Source: Sphingomonas sp. Leaf17 (GTDB taxonomy: Bacteria; Pseudomonadota; Alphaproteobacteria; Sphingomonadales; Sphingomonadaceae). Taken from it: a DNA stretch of 64,000 nt. Made by a program: the position numbers and the translations under genes. The notes beneath the pieces are model-generated. The model was not told the origin of the DNA. It searched no databases and saw only the letters and a list, made by a program, of their open reading frames with translations. Where the stretch lies: assembly GCF_001421505.1 (NCBI RefSeq), contig NZ_LMKL01000006.1, positions 186,001 through 250,000 of the forward strand, in the 5' to 3' direction. This document shows positions 56,737 to 64,000 of the stretch, piece after piece; positions within the stretch are counted from its first letter, which is position 1; each line of letters begins with the position of its first letter.

Positions 56737-56982
56737 ATGAAACATGCTGCCATCTCGCCACCCCGGAAGCGGGCCGTCAATCTCTCGCTGGAGGAACAGA
56801 CGGTGATTGATGCACGCGCACTTGGCATTAACCTGTCCGAGCATTGCCAGAAGGCGCTGGCGGCTGAAGTAAAGCGCGAACACGAACGCCGTTGGAAGGA
56901 GGAGAACCGGGAGGCGATCGAACTGCACAACGCCTGGGTGGAGAAGAACGGCCTGCCCCTCGAAAAATACCGCATGTTTTAA
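56737..56982 (+). CDS. ccdA: CcdA-type antitoxin
   Basis: The 81-residue product has a ribbon-helix-helix start RAVNLSLEEQTVIDARALGINLSEHCQKAL followed by a charged, disordered C-terminal segment EHERRWKEENREAIELHNAWVEKNGLPL that in F-plasmid CcdA binds and neutralises CcdB. The N-terminal domain represses its own operon. It overlaps the toxin gene by one base (TAATG). A labile antitoxin; in E. coli CcdA is degraded by Lon and by TldD/PmbA, and tldD is the next gene on the other side. Confidence 0.9.
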   Translation: MKHAAISPPRKRAVNLSLEEQTVIDARALGINLSEHCQKALAAEVKREHERRWKEENREAIELHNAWVEKNGLPLEKYRMF

Positions 56983-57278
56983 TGGCGCAGTTCGACATTT
57001 ACCTTACGGGATCAAATGATCTGCTGCTGGACTGCCAATCGGACCTGCTGTCTCATTACAACAGCCGTTTGGTAGTGCCGCTGATCCCGGTGAGTGACGA
57101 ATTACCATCAATGCGTCGGCTTAATCCGATCTTTTCGATCGACGGGGTAGACCGGATGATGATGACGGAATTTGCGGCGGCAATATCGGTCTATCGTCTT
57201 GGCCAACGGGTCGGATCGCTCGCCGACCACGACCTGACCATCAAGGCCGCGTTCGACGTTCTCCTCACCGGCTACTGA
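56982..57278 (+). CDS. ccdB: CcdB-type toxin
   Basis: This 98-residue protein matches CcdB: AQFDIYLTGSN.., LLLDCQSDLLSHYNSRLVVPLIP, LNPIFSIDGVDRMMMTEFAAAI and the helix DHDLTIKAAFDVLLTGY at the C-terminus. F-plasmid CcdB poisons GyrA through its terminal Trp-Gly-Ile; here the tail ends Thr-Gly-Tyr, so gyrase contacts may differ. The gene ends 7 bases from the tldD stop on the opposite strand. Confidence 0.9.
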   Translation: MAQFDIYLTGSNDLLLDCQSDLLSHYNSRLVVPLIPVSDELPSMRRLNPIFSIDGVDRMMMTEFAAAISVYRLGQRVGSLADHDLTIKAAFDVLLTGY

Positions 57279-57285
57279 CGCCGCC

Positions 57286-58710
57286 TCACACCGCCGTTCC
57301 GCCGACCGTCAACCCCTCGACCAGCAGGGTCGGTTGGCCGACACCGGCCGGGACGCTCTGCCCACCCTTGCCGCAGACGCCGATCCCCTCGTCCAGCGCG
57401 AAGTCGTTGCCGATGCCCCGCACCTTGGTCAGCACGGTCGGGCCGTCGCCGATCAGCGTCGCGCCCTTGATGGGAGCACCGATCCGGCCTTTCTCGATTC
57501 GGTACGCCTCGGTGCAGGAGAACACGAACTTGCCGGACACGATATCGACCTGACCGCCGCCGAAGCTCTTGGCGAAGATGCCGGTCTTGACCCGGCTCAG
57601 CAGCTCGGCCGGATCGTCGGTGCCGCCCTTCATGAAGGTGTTGGTCATGCGCGGCATCGGCGCGTGCGCGAAGCTTTCGCGGCGGCCGTTGCCGGTCGGC
57701 GCGACGCCCATCAGCCGCGCGTTGAGGCGGTCGTGGATATAGCCCTTCAGGATGCCGTCCTCGATCAGGATATTCTCCTGCGTCGGCGTGCCCTCGTCGT
57801 CGATCGACAGTGACCCGCGCAGGTCGGCGAGGCTGCCATCGTCGACCACGGTGACGCCCGGCGCCGCGACCCGCTCGCCGATCCGGCCGGAGAAAGCGGA
57901 GGTTCCCTTGCGATTGAAGTCGCCCTCCAGTCCGTGGCCGATCGCCTCGTGCAGCAGGATGCCGGGCCAGCCCGACCCGAGCAGCACGGTCATCTCGCCG
58001 GCCGGCGCGGCGACCGACTCCAGATTGACCAGTCCTTGCGCCAGCGCCTCGTCGATACCGCGATTCCACGTCGCCGGATCCATCAGCCGGTTATAGAGAT
58101 AGCGGCCGCCGATTCCGAAGCTGCCGGTCTCGCGCCGGCCATTTTGTTCGACCACGATCTGGATGTTCAGGCGGACCAGCGGCCGGACGTCGGTGGCGAC
58201 GAAGCCGTCGGGCCGGACGACCTCAACCACGCCCCAGGTGCCCGACAGGCTGACGGAGACCTGCGCGACGCGGGGGTCGCGGGCGCGGGCGGCGGCGTCG
58301 ATCGTCTGGCACAGGTTCACCTTGTCGGCGAACGGCACCAGATCGAGCGGATCGGCGTCGGTGTAGAGATGCCGGTTGGTCGCGCGCGGCGGCGGAGCCT
58401 TCGCGGCGGTCGACGGGTCGATCAGCGCCATCGTCTCGCCCGCGCGCTTGATCGCGGCCTCCGACAGTTCGTTGGCGTGGGCGAACGCGGTCATCTCGCC
58501 CGACACGGCGCGCAGGCCGAAACCGCTGTGCGTGTCATAGGCGGCGGTCTTCAGCCGGCCATCGTCGAAGCCGAACGCCTCGCTGCGGCGATATTGCAGA
58601 TAGAGTTCGCCGTCATCGGCCTTGGTCAGCGCGGCGGCGGTCAGGGCCTGCGCGGCGTCGGGCGATAGGCCGTCGCGGTACAGGAACGAGCGGGGGTCTG
58701 CGGTTATCAT
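57286..58710 (-). CDS. tldD: Metalloprotease TldD
   Basis: The 474-residue product has the zinc motif HEAIGHGLEGD with a downstream cysteine/glutamate region, LLGSGWPGILL just before it, and VSGKFVFSCTEAYRIEKGRIGAPIKG at the C-terminal part. TldD is the catalytic half of the TldD/PmbA heterodimer, which processes small peptides such as microcin B17 precursor and degrades CcdA. The start at 58710 gives MITADPRSFLY; upstream in-frame sequence is promoter-like. pmbA lies at 29030-30376. Confidence 0.95.
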   Translation of the reverse strand: MITADPRSFLYRDGLSPDAAQALTAAALTKADDGELYLQYRRSEAFGFDDGRLKTAAYDTHSGFGLRAVSGEMTAFAHANELSEAAIKRAGETMALIDPSTAAKAPPPRATNRHLYTDADPLDLVPFADKVNLCQTIDAAARARDPRVAQVSVSLSGTWGVVEVVRPDGFVATDVRPLVRLNIQIVVEQNGRRETGSFGIGGRYLYNRLMDPATWNRGIDEALAQGLVNLESVAAPAGEMTVLLGSGWPGILLHEAIGHGLEGDFNRKGTSAFSGRIGERVAAPGVTVVDDGSLADLRGSLSIDDEGTPTQENILIEDGILKGYIHDRLNARLMGVAPTGNGRRESFAHAPMPRMTNTFMKGGTDDPAELLSRVKTGIFAKSFGGGQVDIVSGKFVFSCTEAYRIEKGRIGAPIKGATLIGDGPTVLTKVRGIGNDFALDEGIGVCGKGGQSVPAGVGQPTLLVEGLTVGGTAV

Positions 58711-59136
58711 ACCGGGGAATATAGGGACGCGGCCGGCGGGGTAAATGGCTGCGAAGTTGACGACCTGCATCAGAGACGGTGTCGTTTTGTCAACTTTGGG
58801 GTGGGAAGCGCGCACTCGTCAGCGGGTTTGCGGGTTCCTGTGTTCGCGGGAACACGGGGGAGATATGGCCGGGCGTCATCCGACGGTTGTGCCGGGGGAT
58901 TTCCAACATTGGTAGGGGGAAAGTGGGGCCGCTATCCGGACAGGGGCCGCCGCGGCGAAGCCGCGTCGTCGGACGACGCAACCTTCGGCTGGTCGCCGGC
59001 CGGCCTCGCGCCTGTGGTTCGTGCTTTGCCGAACCGGCGCCGCGGCAAAGCCGCGTCGTCGGGCGATCCGGCTTTCAGCCGGTCGCCGGCCGGCCTTGCG
59101 CCGGTAGCCCGGGCGAGGCCGGGCCGGCGCCGCGGC
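58711..59136. other. Gene-free region with promoter and tandem repeat
   Basis: Between tldD and the CHCC zinc-finger gene there is no gene I support. The left part holds the tldD promoter region with an inverted pair AAGTTGAC/GTCAACTT (58754-58761, 58789-58796); the right half holds the 90-bp repeat. An open frame crosses the repeat and joins the ABC gene frame, but its translation is low-complexity Arg/Ala/Ser/Pro sequence without a start signal. Confidence 0.5.
58765..58793 (-). promoter_or_regulatory. Candidate promoter of tldD
   Basis: On the minus strand a perfect TTGACA (58793-58788) is followed after 17 bases by ATGCAG (58770-58765), a weak -10. The TTGACA overlaps one arm of the AAGTTGAC/GTCAACTT inverted repeat, so a regulator could compete with polymerase. 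Confidence 0.35.
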
Positions 59137-59138
59137 TC
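58951..59138. repeat. 90-bp imperfect tandem repeat
   Basis: Unit 1 (58951-59040) and unit 2 (59041-59130) align with a period of exactly 90 bases. Both begin CGCGG.AAGCCGCGTCGTCGG and share GGTCGCCGGCCGGCCT at offset 40. A third unit starts at 59131 and is cut after a few bases. Units contain internal palindromes (CGCGG..CCGCG, GCCGGCCGGC). The period is a multiple of 3, but no translation signal supports coding. Confidence 0.8.
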
Positions 59139-59370
59139 AGCGTCCCGCCCCGTCCCCGTGATCCTTCAACGTCGACTGATCCGCACCATCGGCCGGACCG
59201 CCGACGAGGATGAAGCGCCGGTCGCAGTATCCGCAGTCAACATAGCCGGTGTCGTCGATCTCCAGCCAGACGCGCGGGTGGCCGAGCGCGGCACCGCCGG
59301 GGATGTCGGTGGACCCGTCGCAGGCGACGCGATTGTGGGTGACGCGGGTGGTTTCGGGCGGCGGGAGCAT
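59137..59370 (-). CDS. CHCC zinc-finger domain protein
   Basis: This 77-residue protein contains the CHCC zinc-finger domain seen in the mitochondrial complex I subunit NDUFS6: [32 protein letters not shown], with Cys, His and the CxxC pair as ligands. Alphaproteobacterial members are small and may be associated with respiratory complex I, though not all have a proven role. It is divergent from the ABC ATPase gene. Confidence 0.88.
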   Translation of the reverse strand: MLPPPETTRVTHNRVACDGSTDIPGGAALGHPRVWLEIDDTGYVDCGYCDRRFILVGGPADGADQSTLKDHGDGAGR

Positions 59371-59451
59371 CTGCGCGGGATAGCAAGTGCCGACACCCGC
59401 TTCAATCGCGTTCTTGTGCGGCGCAAGGCCCGCGCGCTAAGGCCTGCTCCC

Positions 59452-60390
59452 ATGACAGACATTCCCACGACCGAAGCCGCCATCCGCATCGAGGGCCTGT
59501 CCAAGACCTATGAGGGCGGCAAGCGCGCGCTCGACGACGTGACGTTCGACGTGCCGCGCGGTCAGATCTTCGGCCTGCTGGGACCGAATGGCGCCGGCAA
59601 GTCGACGCTCATCAACATCTTGGCCGGGCTGGTGAACAAGACCGGCGGCACCGCGTCGATCTGGGGCTTCGACATCGACGCGCACCCGCGCAACGCCAAG
59701 GCGTCGATCGGCATCGTCAACCAGGAGATCCTGTTCGACCCGTTCTTCACGCCGATCGAGACGCTGGAGTTGCAGGCCGGGCTGTACGGCGTGCCCAAGT
59801 CCGAACGCCGGTCGATGGAATTGCTGCGCGCGGTACATCTGGAGGACAAGGCGACCGCCTATGCCCGCACGCTGTCGGGCGGGATGAAGCGGCGGCTGAT
59901 GGTGGCCAAGGCGATGGTCCATTCGCCGCCGGTGCTGGTGCTGGACGAACCGACCGCAGGCGTCGACATCGAACTGCGGCAACAGCTGTGGACCTATGTC
60001 CGCTCGCTGAACGAACGCGGCGTGACGGTCGTGCTGACGACGCACTATCTGGAGGAGGCGGAGCAGTTGTGCGACCGCATCGCCATCATCAACCAGGGCA
60101 AGCTGATCGCCAACGAACCGACCCGCGAACTGGTCGGCAAGGCGCAGGAAAAGATCGTCGCGGTGACGGTCGACCGCGACGTGACCGCCGTGCCCGAGCA
60201 CGGCATCTTCCAGAAGATCGCGCTGAAGGGCGCGCGCACGCTGGAGATCACTTATTCAAAGGACCGGGTGAATGCGGGTCAGGTGCTGGCGGCGGTGACG
60301 GCGGATGGCTACGGCATCGTGGATGTGACGACCAAGGAAGCGGATCTGGAGGACGTGTTTTTAAGTCTGACCCGGGCGGCGAACGGGTGA
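59452..60390 (+). CDS. ABC transporter ATP-binding protein
   Basis: The 312-residue ATPase has Walker A GPNGAGKST, Q-loop NQEIL, signature LSGGMKRRL, Walker B VLVLDEPTAGVD and the switch H in TTHYLEEAEQ, followed by a C-terminal domain of about 80 residues typical of ABC-2/DrrA/YadG-type exporters. Such ATPases usually precede an ABC-2 permease gene, but the sequence downstream changes to low-GC DNA with no permease. The start at 59452 is chosen because the upstream frame is repeat sequence. Confidence 0.9.
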   Translation: MTDIPTTEAAIRIEGLSKTYEGGKRALDDVTFDVPRGQIFGLLGPNGAGKSTLINILAGLVNKTGGTASIWGFDIDAHPRNAKASIGIVNQEILFDPFFTPIETLELQAGLYGVPKSERRSMELLRAVHLEDKATAYARTLSGGMKRRLMVAKAMVHSPPVLVLDEPTAGVDIELRQQLWTYVRSLNERGVTVVLTTHYLEEAEQLCDRIAIINQGKLIANEPTRELVGKAQEKIVAVTVDRDVTAVPEHGIFQKIALKGARTLEITYSKDRVNAGQVLAAVTADGYGIVDVTTKEADLEDVFLSLTRAANG

Positions 60391-60746
60391 GCGGCGGCGG
60401 ATGCCTCAGCCATCCAGTGCTTATCTACCGCTGACCGTCTACGCTGCGGATGGCAGCTGATGTGGCCTGCCTCATCGCACCCACCATGCCCTCGCGTCAG
60501 ATTTCTGCGTGGATCGGCCTGTTGAAATTGCGACACATTGTACCGATGCAAGTTTGTGAATTTTTCGCCTGCAAGAACGGCCAATATCTAATCAGATTTA
60601 GATGCACCATGAATCACATCGGATGTGCCGTTATATCGTAAATAGATTTGCGATGCAGAAGCTTTAATTTGCCGATACGCGCGTTAGTCTAGGTGTGCTG
60701 AAAATTATGACATTATCACTTTTATATTGTATAACATGTTTATTGG
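60391..60746. other. Low-GC gene-poor stretch
   Basis: Base composition drops sharply after the ABC gene and remains AT-rich until about 61000. No gene is supported within 60391-60746; short open frames on both strands lack ribosome-binding sites and family features. The sequence looks like the edge of a recently acquired or decayed segment, and may have replaced the permease gene expected after the ABC ATPase. Confidence 0.5.
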
Positions 60747-61220
60747 TTGTCGTTTTATTTCGGGAGAGGCAGATTGTTTCTATCGGCTATAATTCTAATG
60801 GCGGCTGATGTTGCGGTAGCCATACCAAAAAAATCAGTCATTTGCGCAGTCGGACATGTCGCTATTCGCGATATACCGGATATCAACAGAAATGTTGGTG
60901 CTGATTATTATTACTATCAGCGTGGTCCAATTTACATATGTCCCAAACTTAAAAAAGCGCTGCCCGCCGGCTATTCAGAAGCCACCAGTGATGCCCAGAT
61001 GCGAGCAGGCATCCACGGGCCTGTGCTCGAGTCCTCCCTCCGCTCCGCCTTCATATATGCGATTAGCACACCGACATTCAGCGCCGATCTAAAATCCGCT
61101 ACCGTGCGTTTCGATTATGAATGTACCGGGCTTTGCGGTGGAGCTTATGAGGCACGGTACGTCTTGACCCGCGACGGATGGCAACGTGAGGGTGGGCTTC
61201 AGTGGTTATACGTCTCATAG
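60747..61220 (+). CDS. Unrecognised secreted protein, low GC
   Basis: This protein of up to 157 residues has a signal-like N-terminus (GRGRLFLSAIILMAADVAVA) and a mature part with GADYYYYQRGPIYICPKLKK and a C-terminal block FDYECTGLCGGAYEARYVLTRDGW. The two cysteines in ECTGLCGG could form a disulfide. The longest frame begins at a TTG at 60747; a second TTG at 60774 has a much better ribosome site (GGGAGAGG, 5 bases upstream) but a less basic signal peptide. The G+C content is far below the neighbours. I do not recognise the family. Confidence 0.6.
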   Translation: MSFYFGRGRLFLSAIILMAADVAVAIPKKSVICAVGHVAIRDIPDINRNVGADYYYYQRGPIYICPKLKKALPAGYSEATSDAQMRAGIHGPVLESSLRSAFIYAISTPTFSADLKSATVRFDYECTGLCGGAYEARYVLTRDGWQREGGLQWLYVS

Positions 61221-61293
61221 GACAGCAGCGCTGGCTGACCGGCCACGCACCCACCCAGACGCCATCGTCGCTTCTGACGCGAAGCACCCCGCA

Positions 61294-61617
61294 TCACCCA
61301 ATGCCCAGAAATACCGCCAGTGACCGCGTTACCGCCAGCATCGTCTCCGCATCTGCGTGACCGATCACCGTACCGACCCGGTCGCGTTTCACGGACATGG
61401 TCTTGTCGATCATGACCTGCGACGGCTTGCGCAGGCCGTTGGTGGCGGTCGGTTCGATCGTCACCCGGATCAGTGGGGCGTCGACCAGCATTCCCGTTAC
61501 CAGCAGGACGGTGACCGTCCCGGTCTGATCGAACTGGTCGGCCTGGATAACGAGCGCGGGGCGGGGTTTGCCGAAATCGCCGGACAGCGCGATCGTGACG
61601 AGGTCGCCGCGCTTCAC
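61294..61617 (-). CDS. PemK/MazF-type toxin
   Basis: The 107-residue product has the MazF/PemK fold: KRGDLVTIALSGDFGKPRPALVIQAD at the N-terminus, then TGTVTVLLVT, RVTIEP and KPSQVMIDKTMSVKRDRVG. Toxins of this fold are mostly sequence-specific mRNA or tRNA endonucleases. It starts within the end of the antitoxin gene (ATGA overlap). Confidence 0.9.
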   Translation of the reverse strand: MKRGDLVTIALSGDFGKPRPALVIQADQFDQTGTVTVLLVTGMLVDAPLIRVTIEPTATNGLRKPSQVMIDKTMSVKRDRVGTVIGHADAETMLAVTRSLAVFLGIG

Positions 61618-61853
61618 GCCTTGGCTTCGGGATCGAGATCGGCGGGATCGAGATCGATCAGCGCCGCGTCGAGGAAGCTGTCCAGATCATGGTCGGCGTC
61701 ATCGGCGGCGGCAACGATCTGCGCCTGACGTCGACATTCGTCGGCGAAGCCCGGCTGGCGTGTGTCGGGCACCCAGATCTGGATCGGACGCAGGCCGGCC
61801 GCGCGCAGGGTTTCGCGACGCTGCCGGACCCGTTGCTGGACGGACATGGCCAT
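61614..61853 (-). CDS. MazE-type (DUF3018) antitoxin
   Basis: This 79-residue protein matches the DUF3018 antitoxin family paired with PemK/MazF toxins: RVRQRRETLRAAGLRPIQIWVPDTRQPGFADECRRQAQIV, with an acidic C-terminal tail that should bind the toxin. An excellent AAGGAG site precedes the ATG at 61853. A 12-bp palindrome upstream is a likely autoregulatory operator. Confidence 0.9.
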   Translation of the reverse strand: MAMSVQQRVRQRRETLRAAGLRPIQIWVPDTRQPGFADECRRQAQIVAAADDADHDLDSFLDAALIDLDPADLDPEAKA

Positions 61854-61873
61854 GGTTGCTCCTTCGACTGTTC

Positions 61874-61885
61874 GTTACATGTAAC
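61874..61885. promoter_or_regulatory. Candidate operator of the toxin-antitoxin operon
   Basis: GTTACATGTAAC is a perfect 12-bp palindrome 20 bases upstream of the antitoxin ATG. Toxin-antitoxin operons are commonly repressed by the antitoxin at such sites. Its binding protein is inferred only from position. Confidence 0.45.
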
Positions 61886-61989
61886 ACCGATTCGACGGTT
61901 GCACCATAGCCCGGAGTATCGCGCCCCTTCCCTCCCGCGCCCACCCATGCGCATAGGAACCGCTTCCGCAATTTCGCAGGCCCTGGCCA

Positions 61990-63573
61990 ATGACTTCCTC
62001 CTCCACCGACGTCCTCATCATTGGCTCCGGCGCGGCGGGCCTTACCGCCGCACTGAACCTGGCCGACCGGTTCACCGTGACGGTGCTGGCCAAGGGCGCG
62101 CTGAACGAGGGGTCGACCGCGTGGGCGCAAGGGGGGATCGCCGCGGTGCTGGAACCCGGCGACACGTTCGACAACCATGTCGAGGATACGATGGTCGCAG
62201 GCGCTGGCCTGAACGACCGGGCGATCGTCGAGATGGTGGTGGAGGGCGCGCCGGCGGCGATCGAGCGGCTGACCCGGCTGGGCGTGCCGTTCGAGACCGA
62301 GGGCAACGAGTTGCACCTGACGCGCGAGGGCGGGCACAGCCACCGCCGCATCGTCCATGTCGCCGACGCGACCGGGTGGGCGGTGCAGGAGGCGTTGCAG
62401 CGCGCGGCGGAGGCGCATCCGAACATCACCCTCGTCCCCGATCAGGTCGCGATCGACCTGGCCACCAGCCGGCATGAGGAACGCTATTCGGGCGCGGGCA
62501 ATGTCTGGGGCGTCTATGCGGTCGACCGGCGCAGCGGCCGCGTGAACCTGTACACCGCGCGCGCGACGGTGCTGGCGACCGGCGGGGCGGGCCGGACCTA
62601 TCTGTTCTCCACGGCACCACGCGGGGCGACGGGGGACGGAATCGCGATGGCGTGGCGCGCGGGCGCGCGGGTGTCGAACATGGAAATGATGCAGTTCCAC
62701 CCGACCTGCCTGTACAATCTGGAGGTCAAGAACTTCCTGATTACCGAAGCCGTGCGCGGCGAGGGCGGGCGGTTGCTGAACCCGAAAACCGGCCACCGCT
62801 TCATGCCCGACATCGACCCGCGCGCGGAACTGGCCCCGCGCGACGTGGTGGCGCGCGCGATCGACGCCGAGATCAAGCGCGACGGGCTGGATTACGTCCA
62901 TCTCGACATCAGCCACATGCCCGAGGATTTCATCCGGCATCACTTCCCCAACATCCACGACAAGCTGATCGGGCTTGGCATCGACATGACGAAGCAGCCG
63001 ATCCCGGTGGTACCGGCGCAGCATTACACCTGTGGCGGCGTGGTCATCGACCGCGACGGGCGCACCGACCTGCCCGGCCTGTACGCGGCGGGCGAATGCA
63101 GCGAATCGGGCCTGCACGGTGCGAACCGGCTGGCGTCCAATTCGCTGCTGGAATGTTTCGTGTTCGGGGAGGCGGTCGCCAACCACATCGCCGCCAACTG
63201 GGACGCGCTGCCGCCGCCGCCGCCGATCCGCCCGTGGGACGAAAGCCGGGTCGCGGATTCGGACGAGGAAGTGGTCATCAAGCAGAACTGGACCGAGATC
63301 CGCCGCTTCATGTGGAATTACGTCGGCATCGTCCGCACGACCAAGCGGCTGGAACGCGCGCAGCACCGGATCAAGATGCTGACCGACGAGGTGGCGGACT
63401 ATTACGGCCATTTCCGCGTGACGCCGGACCTGATCGAACTGCGCAACCTGTTGCAGACCGCCGACCTGATCGTCCGGTCCGCGCTGCATCGGCATGAAAG
63501 CCGGGGGCTGCACTTCACGCTGGATTATCCGGACATGCTGCCGGAGGCGGTGGACACGGTGCTGGTCCCGTAA
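61990..63573 (+). CDS. nadB: L-aspartate oxidase
   Basis: The 527-residue flavoprotein has the FAD motif VLIIGSGAAGLTAAL (12-17 core), the substrate loop STAWAQGGIAA, HTRHLT-like GGHSHRRIVH, MMQFHPTCL and HYTCGGVVIDRDGRTDLPGLYAAGE with SGLHGANRLASNSLLE. NadB oxidises aspartate to iminoaspartate for NAD synthesis with quinolinate synthase NadA. nadA and nadC, often adjacent, are not in this window. Confidence 0.95.
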   Translation: MTSSSTDVLIIGSGAAGLTAALNLADRFTVTVLAKGALNEGSTAWAQGGIAAVLEPGDTFDNHVEDTMVAGAGLNDRAIVEMVVEGAPAAIERLTRLGVPFETEGNELHLTREGGHSHRRIVHVADATGWAVQEALQRAAEAHPNITLVPDQVAIDLATSRHEERYSGAGNVWGVYAVDRRSGRVNLYTARATVLATGGAGRTYLFSTAPRGATGDGIAMAWRAGARVSNMEMMQFHPTCLYNLEVKNFLITEAVRGEGGRLLNPKTGHRFMPDIDPRAELAPRDVVARAIDAEIKRDGLDYVHLDISHMPEDFIRHHFPNIHDKLIGLGIDMTKQPIPVVPAQHYTCGGVVIDRDGRTDLPGLYAAGECSESGLHGANRLASNSLLECFVFGEAVANHIAANWDALPPPPPIRPWDESRVADSDEEVVIKQNWTEIRRFMWNYVGIVRTTKRLERAQHRIKMLTDEVADYYGHFRVTPDLIELRNLLQTADLIVRSALHRHESRGLHFTLDYPDMLPEAVDTVLVP

Positions 63574-63717
63574 CGCGGCCGGCGGCGTCCCACCCGTTCC
63601 TCCATCCGACCCGGTTGGCGTCCGCTTCGTCGCACCGGCCGTCGGAGCATGGTACGCGGTCGGAAAGCGTGGGTAAGAGTGGATACAATCCCTGTTCCCC
63701 AAGGCGTATCCTCCATC

Positions 63718-64000
63718 ATGCAGCATTCCGGCCCGGTCGGCCGCCCCCTCGGCCGTTTCGTCACCGTCGCCGTCACCGCGTTGCTGATGGGATGCGGATC
63801 CCCATCGAAACAGGGGGCGAGCGCGATGGCCGCCGCGCCGGCCCGCGCGCAGACCTTCGTCTCGATCCCGGTGCCGCCGCCAAGCCCCCGCGTGGCGCGC
63901 CCCGCGCCCGAGGCGCTGTCCGCCCGGATCGACGCGCTGGCGCGCGCCTTTGCCGGCAAGGCTGGCATCGCCATCCGCGCGGTCGACCAGGGATGGAGCG
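63718..64000 (+). CDS. Start of a beta-lactamase-like lipoprotein (partial)
   Basis: The reading frame begins at 63718 and runs off the window after 94 codons. It encodes a lipoprotein signal with lipobox LMGC (C26), a proline-rich linker, and the first segment of a domain reading LSARIDALARAFAGKAGIAIRAVDQGW. That segment matches the start of class A beta-lactamase/serine hydrolase domains. The active-site Ser-x-x-Lys motif is beyond the window, so enzyme activity cannot be judged. Confidence 0.6.
   Translation, partial: MQHSGPVGRPLGRFVTVAVTALLMGCGSPSKQGASAMAAAPARAQTFVSIPVPPPSPRVARPAPEALSARIDALARAFAGKAGIAIRAVDQGWS

Noticed and set aside
60449..60815. MAADVA encoded twice, at 60450 and inside the secreted protein at 60798
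   Set aside because: The matching DNA is only about 17 bases with mismatches and lies in different contexts; too short to call a duplication.
61699..63726. A 675-codon frame antisense to nadB
   Set aside because: No domain features, and NadB on the plus strand is complete and conserved.

Overview
The window looks like ordinary chromosome from a high-GC alphaproteobacterium of the Sphingomonadaceae, most likely Sphingomonas or a close relative. This rests on the gene families seen (GapR, DUF1244, DUF3572 next to divK, CHCC zinc finger, COG3146 acetyltransferase, zinc-peptidase pair TldD/PmbA), on the lptC-lptA-lptB-rpoN order, on very high G+C with strong third-position bias, and on the intergenic palindromes. 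No database search was possible, so all names come from motif and family recognition.

Layout. 1-5.8 kb: two large multi-membrane proteins that look like GT-C type glycosyltransferases, a GNAT-like protein, RidA, a HAD-like hydrolase. 5.8-9.5 kb: DUF3572, DivK, rpmG, small membrane proteins, Dps, a phosphoesterase. 9.6-15.6 kb: ATP-dependent DNA ligase, an acyltransferase-like membrane protein, a glutaminyl cyclase, a glycine-rich double cold-shock protein and RNase D. 15.6-20.1 kb: lptC-lptA-lptB-rpoN plus a secreted phosphodiesterase-like protein. 20.4-24.8 kb: typA/bipA and a TonB-dependent receptor. 24.9-28.2 kb: a three-gene operon of TelA, an XpaC-like membrane protein and a secreted ChaN/EreA-like protein. 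28.2-34 kb: inositol-phosphatase family, pmbA, ubiA, rsmE, glutamate-cysteine ligase. 34-39 kb: methyltransferase-like membrane protein, a tandem SGNH hydrolase, tRNA-Gly, an asparaginase. 39-47 kb: two tRNA-Arg, nth-dapB, catalase-like protein, a thioesterase-DedA-oligopeptidase B operon, aminopeptidase P. 47-53 kb: tRNA-Thr, ruvC-yebC, a HerA-like ATPase, DUF1294, gapR, DUF1244, pyruvate kinase. 53-58.7 kb: YdhS-like flavoprotein, glnK-amtB with its own sigma-54 promoter and terminator, ccdAB, tldD. 58.7-64 kb: a 90-bp tandem repeat, an ABC ATPase without a permease, a low-GC patch with an unrecognised secreted protein, mazEF-like toxin-antitoxin, nadB, and the start of a beta-lactamase-like lipoprotein.

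Themes. Envelope biogenesis (LptA/B/C, GT-C candidates), nitrogen control (rpoN in the same window as a sigma-54 promoter driving glnK-amtB), genome maintenance (ligase, Nth, RuvC, HerA-like, GapR) and two chromosomal toxin-antitoxin pairs. TldD and PmbA, which form one protease, are about 27 kb apart. At least three families of palindromic intergenic repeats are scattered through the window, several of them between convergent genes. I do not see a prophage, insertion sequence, CRISPR array or large defence island. The stretches that most deserve a second look are the telA operon, the 58.7-61.9 kb accessory patch, the tandem SGNH protein, and an intrinsic terminator that faces opposite to the genes beside it near 22.3 kb.
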